Positions 18,180-26,837 of a stretch of 60,263 nucleotides of DNA are shown here, piece by piece (positions within the stretch are counted from its first letter, which is position 1; the number at the start of each line of letters is the position of its first letter). Source of the stretch: an uncultured Collinsella sp. (GTDB taxonomy: Bacteria; Actinomycetota; Coriobacteriia; Coriobacteriales; Coriobacteriaceae); contig UQLI01000010.1 in the NCBI GenBank assembly GCA_900541715.1, positions 1 through 60,263 on the forward strand, given 5' to 3'. The position numbers and the translations under genes were made by a program. Below the pieces are notes generated by a model. That model had not been told where the DNA came from and searched no databases. It saw only the letters and a program-made list of their open reading frames with translations.

Positions 18180-18251
18180 GCCCCGGCCTTTCCTTTCCCT
18201 ATCGCTCACGCGCTTCGCGAGGATCGCGCTAGGCAAAGGAAAGGCCGGGGC
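18180..18251. repeat. Long GC-rich hairpin inside a duplicated gene end
   Basis: GCCCCGGCCTTTCCTTT and its inverse form a stem matching at 19 of 20 positions, with an inner CGCG/CGCG hairpin. It lies 30 nt after the transaldolase stop. The gene's last bases, TTCCATATCCTGCCGT, recur exactly at about 18287-18302, so the hairpin sits between two copies of that 16-nt sequence. Confidence 0.8.
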
Positions 18252-18305
18252 TGCCGACACGAGCTTGCCAGCAAGTTGGCGCTTGGCTTCCATATCCTGC
18301 CGTGG

Positions 18306-18521
18306 GCAAAGGTACCCCCGCCTGCGCCGTGCAAAATCGAGAGTATTCAGCAACGTAAAGGTCTTTATCAGTTAACCGAAGCATGGAACGGCCCCCGTTT
18401 TGGCTCTGACGACGCTAAAACGGGGGCTGTTTTTTGCTTTTTCGTCTCTGAGGGGCACCCGGAACGGTGGAATTTGCAGAATACTCGCGATTTTGCACAT
18501 CGCTACAGGGGGTACCTTTGC
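18306..18521. mobile_element. 216-bp MITE-like element with 43-bp terminal inverted repeats
   Basis: The left end (18306-18348) reads GCAAAGGTACCCCC, nine unmatched bases, then GTGCAAAATCGAGAGTATTC. The right end (18479-18521) is its inverse with one mismatch outside the nine-base spacer. Both arms are exactly 43 nt. The interior carries a strong terminator hairpin (18387-18435) and no open frame of note. The right end stops 9 nt before the tex stop codon. This has the form of a non-autonomous transposon, but no transposase is in the window. Confidence 0.7.
18387..18435. terminator. Terminator inside the MITE-like element
   Basis: AACGGCCCCCGTTTTGG pairs with its inverse CTAAAACGGGGGCTGTT, followed by a T run on the plus strand. 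It separates the convergent transaldolase and tex genes. Confidence 0.8.
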
Positions 18522-18530
18522 TTTGGCGGT

Positions 18531-20678
18531 TTACTTGCCCTGCACCATGGTGAGCGAGATCTTCTTGCGGTCGCGATCGACCTTTTCGACCCACACCTTG
18601 ACCGTGTCACCGACGCGCACCACGTCGCTGGGGTGCTTGACAAAGCGGTTGGCCAGTTTGGAGATGTGCACGAGGCCGTCCTGGTGCACGCCCACGTCGA
18701 CGAAGGCGCCAAAGTCGACGACGTTGCGCACCGTGCCCTTGAGCTCCATGCCGGGTTCCAGGTCGTCGATGGAAAGCGCTGAGCGGCTAAAGACCACCTC
18801 GGGTGCGTCGTCGCGCGGGTCGCGGCCGGGCTTCTTGAGCTCGTTGACGATGTCGATGAGCGTGAGGGTGCCGCAGTTCAGGTCGCTTGCCAGCGCCGAG
18901 ATGCTGCCCAGGCGGCGCTCGATGTCGGGCACGCCGCCGCGGCTGAGCTCGCTGGCTTTAACGCCGGCGCGTTCCAGGACGGACGTGGCCACCTCGTAGC
19001 TCTCGGGGTGGACGCTCGTCGCGTCGAGCGGGTTCTTGCCGCCGCTGATGCGCAGGAAGCCCGCGGCGTTGAGGTATGCCTTGGGTCCTAGTTTGGGGAC
19101 CTTCTTAAGCTGGCGGCGATCGGTAAAGGCACCGTTTTCCTCGCGGTAGGCCACGATGTTTTTGGCCACGCTCGGCGTGATGCCCGATACGTATCCCAGC
19201 AGGCTTGCGCTCGCGGTATTCACGTCGACGCCCACGCGGTTGACGACGTCCTCCACCACGTGGCCCAGAGTGCGCGAGAGCTCGGCCTGGTCAAGGTCGT
19301 GCTGGTACTGGCCCACGCCGATAGACTGGGGCGGAATCTTGACGAGCTCTGCCAGCGGGTCCTGCAGGCGGCGGCCCAGGCTCATGGCGCCACGCACGGT
19401 GACGTCCAGGTCGGGGTATTCCTGGCTGGCGAGCTCGGAAGCGGAGTACACCGACGCGCCGGCTTCGTTAACGATGGTGTAGCGAAGGCTGGGCGCCTGC
19501 TCGGCAATGAACTCCGAGACGACTTCCTCGGTCTCGCGGCTGGCGGTGCCGTTGCCGATGACGATGGTGTTGACGCCGTCCTTTTTGACGAGGCGGGCGA
19601 GCTCGCGCTTGGTGCCGGCGACGTCGTGGCGCGGCTTGGTGGGGTAGACCACGCCGTGGTCGAGCAGCTTGCCGGTCTCGTCCATGACGGCGACCTTGCA
19701 GCCGGTGCGGTAGCCCGGATCGAGCGCGAGCACGCGGGCGCCGCGCACGGGGCGTGCCGAGAGCAGGCCCTCGAGATTCTTGGCAAAGACATTAATGGCC
19801 TCGGTCTGGGCGCGAACGGTGAGTTTGGCGCGGGCCTCGCGCTCCAGTGAGGGGGCCATCAGGCGCTTGTAGCCGTCGGCGATGGCGGCATCGAAGATGG
19901 GGGCAAACACGCCCTGACGTCGGGGCCAACGGCTGCCGAGGCGTGCCGTGGCGGCAGCGCCGTCGACGTTCACGCGCACGCGGAGCTTGCCCTCACGCTC
20001 ACCGCGGTCGATAGCCAGCACGCGGTGGTTGGGTATACGGCGCAGCGGCTCGTCAAAGTTGTAGTAGGGCTCGTAGGGGGTCTTCTCGGCGGGGTCGGTG
20101 GCCTCGACGACGATGTCGGCGGTGTTTTGCGTAAAGGCACGCAGGTCGGCGACGTTCTCAGGGTCTTCGGCCACCGTCTCGGCCACGATGTCGGCGGCGC
20201 CGGCGAGCGCCTTCTCGGGCGTGTCGAAGCCGGCCTCCTCGTTGACGTATGCCGCGGCGGCGTCGAGTGCGCTGCCCTTGGCCGAGGCCTGCATGATGAT
20301 CATGTTGGCGAGCGGCTCCAGGCCGGCCTCGCGGGCCTTTTGCGCGCGGGTCATGCGCTTTTTGCGGTAGGGCTTGTAGAGGTCCTCGACACGCTGGAGC
20401 TGCGTGGCCTCGCGAATTTGCTGTTCGAGTTCGGGCGTGAGCTTGCCCTGGGCGTCGATGAGCAGAATGACGTCCTCTTTGCGCTGCTCAAGATTGCGCA
20501 GGTAGGACAGGCGCTCGTCGAGGGCGCGCAGGGCGACGTCGTCCATGCCGCCCGTGGCTTCCTTGCGGTAGCGCGAGATAAAGGGGATGGTGTTGCCCTC
20601 GTCGATGAGCTTGACGGCTGCCTCGATGTTGTCAGCCTTAAGGTTGAGCTCGCGGGCGAGCTGGGCGATAAGATCCAT
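18531..20678 (-). CDS. tex: Tex, RNA-binding transcription accessory protein
   Basis: 715 residues, the usual Tex length. Order: N-terminal helical region with FISRYRKEATGGMDD near 40, a YqgF/RNase H-like domain beginning ALDPGYRTGCKVA near 313, a double helix-hairpin-helix region (LLGYVSGITPSVAKNIVAYR near 490-525), and a C-terminal S1 RNA-binding domain from about 637 (GTVRNVVDFGAFVDVGVHQD). Tex binds RNA and affects transcription and RNA turnover. ATG 20678 follows AAGGAG; an upstream in-frame start lacks support. Its 3' end abuts the 216-bp inverted-repeat element. Confidence 0.95.
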   Translation of the reverse strand: MDLIAQLARELNLKADNIEAAVKLIDEGNTIPFISRYRKEATGGMDDVALRALDERLSYLRNLEQRKEDVILLIDAQGKLTPELEQQIREATQLQRVEDLYKPYRKKRMTRAQKAREAGLEPLANMIIMQASAKGSALDAAAAYVNEEAGFDTPEKALAGAADIVAETVAEDPENVADLRAFTQNTADIVVEATDPAEKTPYEPYYNFDEPLRRIPNHRVLAIDRGEREGKLRVRVNVDGAAATARLGSRWPRRQGVFAPIFDAAIADGYKRLMAPSLEREARAKLTVRAQTEAINVFAKNLEGLLSARPVRGARVLALDPGYRTGCKVAVMDETGKLLDHGVVYPTKPRHDVAGTKRELARLVKKDGVNTIVIGNGTASRETEEVVSEFIAEQAPSLRYTIVNEAGASVYSASELASQEYPDLDVTVRGAMSLGRRLQDPLAELVKIPPQSIGVGQYQHDLDQAELSRTLGHVVEDVVNRVGVDVNTASASLLGYVSGITPSVAKNIVAYREENGAFTDRRQLKKVPKLGPKAYLNAAGFLRISGGKNPLDATSVHPESYEVATSVLERAGVKASELSRGGVPDIERRLGSISALASDLNCGTLTLIDIVNELKKPGRDPRDDAPEVVFSRSALSIDDLEPGMELKGTVRNVVDFGAFVDVGVHQDGLVHISKLANRFVKHPSDVVRVGDTVKVWVEKVDRDRKKISLTMVQGK

Positions 20679-20759
20679 GGGACTCCTTGCGTTTGAGGCG
20701 CGTTTGCAGCACAGGGCTACCAAGGATACCACTCGTCCCAAAAGACTGTTTTGGGGCCG

Positions 20760-20921
20760 CGCCACGAAAACGGCCTATCTACTACGTTTTACCCGTAGGG
20801 GCTGACCATACCTGGGTTTTCCGAAAGTCGGCAAGCCGTTTACCTGCGGTTTTTATCTCGCGAAATTCGGCATGCTTGAGGGCGATCGGTTAAACGTAGT
20901 AGATAGGCCCATTTCGTGGCG
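20760..20921. mobile_element. 162-bp MITE-like element with 34-bp terminal inverted repeats
   Basis: The left end (20760-20793) runs CGCCACGAAAACGGCC then TATCTACTACGTTTTACC, and the right end (20888-20921) is its inverse with about three mismatches. The interior has no gene. It lies 80 nt upstream of the tex start, where it could supply or disturb promoter sequence. No transposase is present here. The rest of 20679-21087 holds only a terminator. Confidence 0.7.
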
Positions 20922-20980
20922 AACGAACCAAGCTGAGGCGCAAAATAGCCTCGCTCCAGAATAATCGTCGGCAAGGTAGC

Positions 20981-21030
20981 AAAAAGCCCCGCGGGCAGGA
21001 GGCTGCTCGCAGGGCAAAGAAGAGGGGCTT
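20981..21030 (-). terminator. Terminator of the Gfo/Idh/MocA gene
   Basis: Read on the minus strand, AAGCCCC pairs with GGGGCTT and ends in TTTTT, with an inner GCCCTGC/GCGGGC-type stem. It starts about 57 nt past the stop codon at 21088. Confidence 0.75.
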
Positions 21031-21087
21031 GTTGGTGGCGGACCGAGGGGCTCGGCATGGGGTTTTGCCGCGGTCGCTCTTAAGGCA

Positions 21088-22128
21088 TTACAGCTCGACG
21101 AGCTGGCCGGTCTCGGCGGCCTCCTTGATGGCGTTGAGAAGCGTGAGCGTCTTGACATTATCGGCGGGGGTTACGACGGGCTCGACCTCGCGGCGGACAA
21201 CCTTCACAAAGTGCTTGAGCTGCATCTTGTGCGGCAGCGCCGGGTCCACGGCCGGAATCTCCATCTGCAGCGGCTTGTGCCAGTTGGAGGCGCCGTCGTA
21301 GGAGAACTGGTGCAGGCGGGGCAGCGACAGAGCGCCCAAGGTTCCGCCGATAAAGTAGGCGTCGGCGTCGAAGGGGCGGTACTGCGGATCCTCGCGAGCG
21401 GTTGCCTCCCAGTTCCAGGGGCTGGCGGTGGCGTCGGAGATGGTCATGCTTGCGAGCGCGCCATCGGCAAAACGGACGTTGACCACGGCGGAGTCCTCGG
21501 TCTCAAAACCGCGGGCGGCGCTGGACTGCATACCCTGGACGGCAACGGGCTCGCCCAGCAGGTAGCGGAGCAGGTCGACGTCGTGCACCAGGTTGACCAG
21601 GATCGGGCCGGCGCCCTTCTTGCGGCGCCACTCGACGTCGAAGTACTCGTCATTCTTATAGATCATGTAGTGGAAGCTCGACACGGTGAGCTTGCCCAGC
21701 TCGCCAGACTCGATGATCTCCTTGGCCTTGTTGACGAAGGGATTGTGGCGACGATGCTGGCCCACGAGCACGGGCACGCCGGCGGTCTCGGCCTCGGCGG
21801 CGAAAGCCTGGGCATCCTCGAGATCGTTGGAGATCGGCTTTTCGACCAGCGGCACGATGTTGCGCTTCACAGCCTCGCGGGCAACGCCCAGGTGCAGGTC
21901 GTTGGGGGTGGCGATGATGACGGCCTCGGGCTTGACCTCGTCCATCATCTGGGCGGGATCGGTATAAAACGGCACGCCGGCGGCCTCGGCCGTGGCGCGG
22001 GCGCCCTCAAAGGCGTCGGCGATGGCGACGAGCTCGGCCTCGGGCTCCTCGGTGACAAAGCGGATGTGGTTGCGGCCCATGGCACCGGCGCCGATAACGG
22101 CAATGCGGACGGGGTTGAGCTCAGACAT
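21088..22128 (-). CDS. Gfo/Idh/MocA family oxidoreductase
   Basis: 346 residues. The N-terminal Rossmann fold has VIGAGAMGRNH near residue 11. The EKP motif (PLVEKPIS) and the catalytic region NLVHDVDLLRYLLGE follow in the C-terminal alpha/beta domain. Family members oxidise or reduce sugars, inositols and derivatives with NAD(P). It is the third gene of a minus-strand set after an SDR dehydrogenase and an MFS transporter, divergent from a LysR regulator, so the set probably imports and oxidises one compound. That compound cannot be named from sequence. Confidence 0.88.
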   Translation of the reverse strand: MSELNPVRIAVIGAGAMGRNHIRFVTEEPEAELVAIADAFEGARATAEAAGVPFYTDPAQMMDEVKPEAVIIATPNDLHLGVAREAVKRNIVPLVEKPISNDLEDAQAFAAEAETAGVPVLVGQHRRHNPFVNKAKEIIESGELGKLTVSSFHYMIYKNDEYFDVEWRRKKGAGPILVNLVHDVDLLRYLLGEPVAVQGMQSSAARGFETEDSAVVNVRFADGALASMTISDATASPWNWEATAREDPQYRPFDADAYFIGGTLGALSLPRLHQFSYDGASNWHKPLQMEIPAVDPALPHKMQLKHFVKVVRREVEPVVTPADNVKTLTLLNAIKEAAETGQLVEL

Positions 22129-22158
22129 TTCGACTCCTTAATACTGGTGACCGGTGGA

Positions 22159-22189
22159 ATGCGACAAAGGGGCTGTCCCTTTGTCGCAT
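22159..22189. repeat. CAAAGG/CCTTTG palindrome, copy 2
   Basis: Arms ATGCGACAAAGGG and CCCTTTGTCGCAT. Note that the C/G changes near the ends occur on both arms compared with copy 1, so pairing is kept. It lies between the MFS gene and the Gfo gene, 8 nt past the MFS stop on the minus strand. Confidence 0.85.
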
Positions 22190-22197
22190 CGGTAAAA

Positions 22198-23454
22198 CTA
22201 GGCGGACTTCTTCTTGCTGTCGGAGACCATCATGTAGACGGTGAGCACGACGGCGATGGCGGCGATCACAATGGCGCCGTAGAAGGACTGCTGGTAGGCG
22301 GCGCTTCCGGCCTCGGCGTGATACAGCACGGCAGTGATGGGCTGGCTGATCCAGGTGGAAGCGGCATAGCCCAAAAACATGATGCCGTAGTTGACGCCGA
22401 TGTTGCTGGTACCAAAGGCGCCACCGGTGAGCGGCGGGTAGATGACGAGCAGGGCGCCAAAGCTAAAGCCGAGCAAGGCGAGCGCCACAAAGAACATGGC
22501 CTGTGTAAAGCTCATCGACATGATGACGAGGGCGACGATGGTGACGACAAGGCTGATGAGCAGCGACTTGTAGGCGCCGAGCTTGTCGATGATCTGGCCA
22601 AAGGACAGACGGCCAACCAGGTTGGCGCAGGTGTTGACGGAGACCACCACGCCGCCGAGGGCGACGGCCGCGGCGCTCGTGGGGTCGGCGAAGAGCTGGA
22701 CGGCGGCGATGGAGGCAACCTTGCCCACGAGCAGGGTGCCCGCGGTGGCGGCAAAGGCGAAGGTGACGATGAGGACCCAGAAGCGCGGGGTCTTGACCAT
22801 CTCGCCCGGTGTGAGGTCACCGAAGGTGCCGGCATGCGCGCCACCCTTGGGGGCCTCGAAGCCCTCGGGCAGCCAACCGGCCTCGGGGGCCTTCAGGAAC
22901 AAGGCAGAGGCGGCGATCATCACAAAGAAGATGACGCCGAGCGCCTTAAGGGCGCCAAAGATGCCCAAGCTCGGGATGAGCAGCGAGGCGAGCACCGGGG
23001 ACAGCACGGCGGGGCCGGCGGTCGAAGCGGCCAGAGTGATGCCGGAGGCGAGACCCTTCTTGTCGATGAACCACTTTTGGCCGGTGGTGAGCGCCGGGTT
23101 GTAGCCCAGGCCGTTGCCGATGGCGGCGACGAGCGAGAACCACAGGTAGAACTGCCACGGCTCGGTGACGGTGCCGGACATGAACCAGCCCAGGCCGTAG
23201 CACACGGCGGCGGCGATCACGACGTTACGCGGGCCGATCTTATCGGAGATACGGCCGGCGAAGATGCCCGTCACGGCCATGATGGTCTGAAAGACCGGGA
23301 AAGCCCAGGTAAGGGCGCTGGACCACTCGGGGTAGACGGCGAGCAGGTTCTTGCTCACGACAGAATACAGCGCGATGGAGCTGATGAAGAACATGGTGAC
23401 GCACGCGGCGGAAAGCACGACGGCGCGACCCTTGTTGGAGTTGGTGGAAGCCAT
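22198..23454 (-). CDS. MFS transporter, OFA (oxalate/formate antiporter-like) type
   Basis: 418 residues with twelve predicted membrane helices and the loop GRISDKIGPRNV between helices 2 and 3. The sequence AIGNGLGYNPALTTGQKWFIDKKGLASGI is interrupted here as AIGNGLGYNPALTTG and WFIDKKGLASGI; both parts are typical of OFA-type carriers of small organic acids. The C-terminus is short and basic. It lies between the SDR and the Gfo gene and most likely imports the compound they oxidise. Confidence 0.85.
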   Translation of the reverse strand: MASTNSNKGRAVVLSAACVTMFFISSIALYSVVSKNLLAVYPEWSSALTWAFPVFQTIMAVTGIFAGRISDKIGPRNVVIAAAVCYGLGWFMSGTVTEPWQFYLWFSLVAAIGNGLGYNPALTTGQKWFIDKKGLASGITLAASTAGPAVLSPVLASLLIPSLGIFGALKALGVIFFVMIAASALFLKAPEAGWLPEGFEAPKGGAHAGTFGDLTPGEMVKTPRFWVLIVTFAFAATAGTLLVGKVASIAAVQLFADPTSAAAVALGGVVVSVNTCANLVGRLSFGQIIDKLGAYKSLLISLVVTIVALVIMSMSFTQAMFFVALALLGFSFGALLVIYPPLTGGAFGTSNIGVNYGIMFLGYAASTWISQPITAVLYHAEAGSAAYQQSFYGAIVIAAIAVVLTVYMMVSDSKKKSA

Positions 23455-23519
23455 TGGACTCTTTCTAATCGATGCGGGGAGGGGAGGGACTTGTCCCGCG
23501 CCCTCTCTACTGGGTTGGT

Positions 23520-24401
23520 TTACTGGTCGGTCGGCTTAGCGACGCCGGACTCATCGGACCAGAGCTCGACACCCTTGTTCTTAAGGTAGTTGTCGGCGTA
23601 TGCGCGACGGCCGCCGGGCTTGGCGGTGAGGTCGCCCATCATGTTGGAGAAGCCGCCGTCGACCTTGATGGCGTCGCCGGTGGTAAAGTCCGAGCGCTTG
23701 GACGCCAGGAACATGACGGCGTTGGCGATGTCGCTGACCTCGCCGATGCGACGCGTGGCGATCAGGCGGCTGCGGCTCTTTTCGACCTCGGGGTCGGCGT
23801 AGAAATTGGCCGACATGGGGGTCTTAACGAAGCAGGGCTCGACGCAGTTGGATCGCACGCCGTAGGGGCCCCACTCGGCGGCGAGCATCTTGGACATCAT
23901 GTTGACGCCGGCCTTGGTGGAGCTGTACACGCCCGAGAACGTCTCAGGGGAGTGGCTGGCAACGGTCGAGATGTGCACCAGGCGGCCCTGGCCGGCCTTG
24001 ATCATCTCGCGACCAAAGCGCTGCGAGGTGATGAAGTAGCCGGTGAGGTTGACGTTGAGCACCTGCTCCCAGTCGCTCAGAGGCAGGTCTTCCATGGCTG
24101 CGAAGCGCAGGATACCGGCGGTGTTGACGAGAACGTCGACGCGGCCGAAGTCGGCGATGGTGGCATCGACGGCGGCCTGAACCTCGGCCTCGTCGGTGGC
24201 GTTCATCTTGTAGCCCTTGGCGTGGATGCCAAACTCGGCGGCGAGGTCGGCGGCTGCGGCCTTGACCTTTTCCTCGTCCAGATCGAGCAGGACGACGTTG
24301 GCGCCGTTGCGGGCGAACTCGCGACAGATCTCGACGCCCATACCGCCGAGTGCGCCGGTCACGGCGCAGACATCGCCCTCGAGCTTAAGCCAATTGCTCA
24401 T
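23520..24401 (-). CDS. Short-chain dehydrogenase/reductase (SDR)
   Basis: 293 residues, classical SDR. The cofactor loop is TGALGGMGVE near residue 16, with NTAG near 91, the catalytic Ser in HISTVAS near 143 and the YSSTKAG active site near 158. The Asp in LLDLDEEK after strand 2 suggests NAD(H) preference. A C-terminal extension of about 35 residues (GGRRAYADNYLKNKG) follows the usual end. First gene of the set transcribed away from the LysR regulator. Confidence 0.88.
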   Translation of the reverse strand: MSNWLKLEGDVCAVTGALGGMGVEICREFARNGANVVLLDLDEEKVKAAAADLAAEFGIHAKGYKMNATDEAEVQAAVDATIADFGRVDVLVNTAGILRFAAMEDLPLSDWEQVLNVNLTGYFITSQRFGREMIKAGQGRLVHISTVASHSPETFSGVYSSTKAGVNMMSKMLAAEWGPYGVRSNCVEPCFVKTPMSANFYADPEVEKSRSRLIATRRIGEVSDIANAVMFLASKRSDFTTGDAIKVDGGFSNMMGDLTAKPGGRRAYADNYLKNKGVELWSDESGVAKPTDQ

Positions 24402-24520
24402 AGGAACTTCCCTTCTTGTGCCTCCCGGTGGGTCGTTCCCATTAATTGACCCACGTGGTTTTCGCTGGTTATCGTATGCTTTGCATTTGCGCAGGTGAAT
24501 TGCATATTTGTTAGAATGGC

Positions 24521-24537
24521 GTTAACCGTAGGTTTAC
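24521..24537. promoter_or_regulatory. Candidate operator between the SDR and LysR genes
   Basis: GTTAACC GTA GGTTTAC is a near-perfect palindrome (6 of 7) in a low-GC stretch of the 233-nt divergent intergenic region. LysR-type proteins often bind such imperfect palindromes between the regulator and its target. The assignment is an inference. Confidence 0.4.
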
Positions 24538-24634
24538 ACTGTGCAATGTAGTTTATGCTTAACCGAGCGCGTGACCTGCGAAAACAACCCTCTGTGGCGC
24601 CATGTGGCCACGGGCGCGAAAACGGGAGATTGAC

Positions 24635-25513
24635 GTGTACGATCGACGACTTGAGGCCATATCGGCCGCCGCGGAGCTGGGAAGCTTCTCGCGTGCGGCG
24701 GCAAAATTGCGCGTGTCGACTCCGGCACTCGTCAAGCAGGTGTCGGGCTTCGAGGCCGAGTTCGGCATCACGCTGTTCGAGCGCTCGCATTCGGGCGTCA
24801 AAGTGACGCCGGCGGGTGCGTTACTGGTAGACGACGCGCGTTCGATCATGCGGCAGTCCGAGGACGCGCTGCGCCGTGTCCGACGTGCAGCGGGCGATGG
24901 CGGGGCCGTGCGCCTGGGCGTGTCGATGATGTGCCCGGGGCGCCAAACGCTGTCGATGTGGTCGGGCGTACACGAGCTGGAACCGTCGCTGCGATTTGAG
25001 ATCGTGCCGGTAAGCGATCTCTATGACGAGCGCGAGACCGTCATGCGCAGCTTGGGCCGCGAGGTCGATGTGGTGCAGTCGAGTTTTTCTACCCCACGCT
25101 GGGGCGACGCCTGCCAAAAGCTCCGCATCGTTAACGTGCCGTTTTATATCGACCTGCCGCGCACGAGCCCGCTGGCGCGCAAGACACGTATTACGGTTGC
25201 CGACCTGGAGGGCATGCGCCTGCGCGTACTGCGCCACGGCAACGACGCCATGGACAGCCTGCGCATCGACCTGTTGGCCGACGGTGGCGTGGACGTGATC
25301 GATGTGGATAGCTTTGACTTTGCGCTCTTTAACGAGGCAGAGGAAAAGGGTGACGCGGTGCTCACCTGCGGGGCGTGGTCGGGGGTACACCCAGCCTTTG
25401 TGGGCGTGCCGTTCCTGTGCGGCCGTGAGGTGCCGGTCTTTTTGCACTATCCGCTCGAGCCCACCCTTCAAGTCCAAAAATTCGTCAACGCCATGGCACA
25501 ACTTCTCAAGTAG
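24635..25513 (+). CDS. LysR-family transcriptional regulator
   Basis: 292 residues from GTG 24635 (GGGAG 6 nt ahead), giving the normal LysR length. The winged helix-turn-helix covers about 1-60 (AAELGSFSRAAAKLRVSTPALVKQV), interrupted here for length as ELGSFSRAAAKLRVS and TPALVKQV. The effector domain (about 85-290) is less conserved. It is divergent from the SDR-MFS-Gfo set and is the likely regulator of it; LysR proteins usually activate the divergent operon when its inducer is bound. Confidence 0.87.
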   Translation: MYDRRLEAISAAAELGSFSRAAAKLRVSTPALVKQVSGFEAEFGITLFERSHSGVKVTPAGALLVDDARSIMRQSEDALRRVRRAAGDGGAVRLGVSMMCPGRQTLSMWSGVHELEPSLRFEIVPVSDLYDERETVMRSLGREVDVVQSSFSTPRWGDACQKLRIVNVPFYIDLPRTSPLARKTRITVADLEGMRLRVLRHGNDAMDSLRIDLLADGGVDVIDVDSFDFALFNEAEEKGDAVLTCGAWSGVHPAFVGVPFLCGREVPVFLHYPLEPTLQVQKFVNAMAQLLK

Positions 25514-25556
25514 CCAAAAGAGTCCCGTCCCAAATTAGCTACCCTTTGCTACGGGT

Positions 25557-26648
25557 TTAGCGGTCCTCGCGTTGCGGCCCGGCTGCCTCGGCTGTCTTTA
25601 CGCGGTTCTTGTCGATGTACATGCTTTTGTCGGCCTGAGAAAAGAGCTCACGCATCGTAGGCGGTTCATCAAAATCACTGGAAAGCGCGTAGCCCACCGC
25701 ATAGCTGATAGGCATGTCGGGGTGAGCCCCGGAATACTCGTTCACGTTCGCGCGAATCCGAGCGAGACAGGACTCCACGGCAGCCCGATCGGCATCCCGC
25801 AGCACCGCGATAAACTCATCGCCGCCGTCGCGGCCCACAAAGCAAGTCTCGGACGCCACGCGCCCCAGCTGCTGGGCAAAAGAACGGATGTATTCGTCGC
25901 CCTTCTCGTGGCCAAAGGTGTTATTGACCGTATGCAGATTGTTAAGATCGAAGACGCACACCGCAACGGGCTCCTCCGCGGAGACAGGCTGCTCCTGCCC
26001 CAAGATCTCCTCGCACTTGTTCTTGTTGGGCAGTCCTGTGGCTTCGTCGAGATAGACTTTGTTCTGCAGCTCGCGATTGAGTGCGGCAGTGCGCACCGCG
26101 CGAACAACTTCGACCGCAAAGGTCGCCACCAAGCCCACGATGTCGATGATCACCAAGCCCTCGAGATAGTTGAGCGCCGACGCCTTCTCCTGGGAATAGT
26201 CCTCTGCGAGTCGCGTAGCATCGTCGCAAATGCCAAAGAACTCCTCACTCATCGAGATGATGTCGGTGTTCTCGTAGCCGACTTCGCGCACACGGATGAT
26301 CTCGGCGCAAAGCTCATCAAAATAATTTGCAAGCTCGGTCATCTTTGCCTGATACTCATCGTCGTCGAGACGGACGAGGTTGAGGTCGTCACTTCCGTAA
26401 CGCAAACCGTTGATGTATGAATCCACGGCTTTGAGCAGGTCATCTTGAGGCTGGCCCGCGTCCTCGAGCTTCACGATGCGCTGCGTGGTGCCGCGCACCA
26501 GGCCGGCGTAGTTGACCACACGCGCCGTGCCCTGGATATCGGAGACGAGCAGCATGACATTGATGAAGAAGAAGATGAGAACTGCCGTGAGCACCATCAT
26601 GAGCAGGCGCACCGCCTGGCTGGCCTTCTTGGCGACAGAAGTATTCAC
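25557..26648 (-). CDS. Membrane GGDEF-domain diguanylate cyclase
   Basis: 363 residues. A first membrane helix (about 13-37), an extracytoplasmic helical region of about 125 residues, a second helix (about 165-190), then a GGDEF domain with intact GRDGGDEF near 271. Active enzymes make cyclic di-GMP from two GTP. No RxxD inhibitory site is seen at the usual place 5 residues before GGDEF. The extracellular part could sense an unknown signal. It stands alone, convergent with the LysR gene. The stretch 26649-26836 holds nothing I recognise. Confidence 0.87.
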   Translation of the reverse strand: MNTSVAKKASQAVRLLMMVLTAVLIFFFINVMLLVSDIQGTARVVNYAGLVRGTTQRIVKLEDAGQPQDDLLKAVDSYINGLRYGSDDLNLVRLDDDEYQAKMTELANYFDELCAEIIRVREVGYENTDIISMSEEFFGICDDATRLAEDYSQEKASALNYLEGLVIIDIVGLVATFAVEVVRAVRTAALNRELQNKVYLDEATGLPNKNKCEEILGQEQPVSAEEPVAVCVFDLNNLHTVNNTFGHEKGDEYIRSFAQQLGRVASETCFVGRDGGDEFIAVLRDADRAAVESCLARIRANVNEYSGAHPDMPISYAVGYALSSDFDEPPTMRELFSQADKSMYIDKNRVKTAEAAGPQREDR

Positions 26649-26837
26649 AAGTTCACTCCTCTAAATGACAAAAGAGCAGGTAGCACGCAGCGTGCTGAAA
26701 TTCATGGGTGGTTAACTCTACCATATGGGCCAGCAGCCTCAAACTGCAGCGGACGCTCGTCCAAATTGGCGTGACGCTTGCCTTGTTGTTCTTGACCTGA
26801 CCGCGCTATCGGACATGCTTCTGGTCTTGGATCACCA

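Noticed and set aside
21211..23589. 792-codon plus-strand frame opposite the Gfo and MFS genes
   Set aside because: Crosses two recognised genes and their intergenic palindrome; composition is Gly/Asp/His-rich as in antisense frames.
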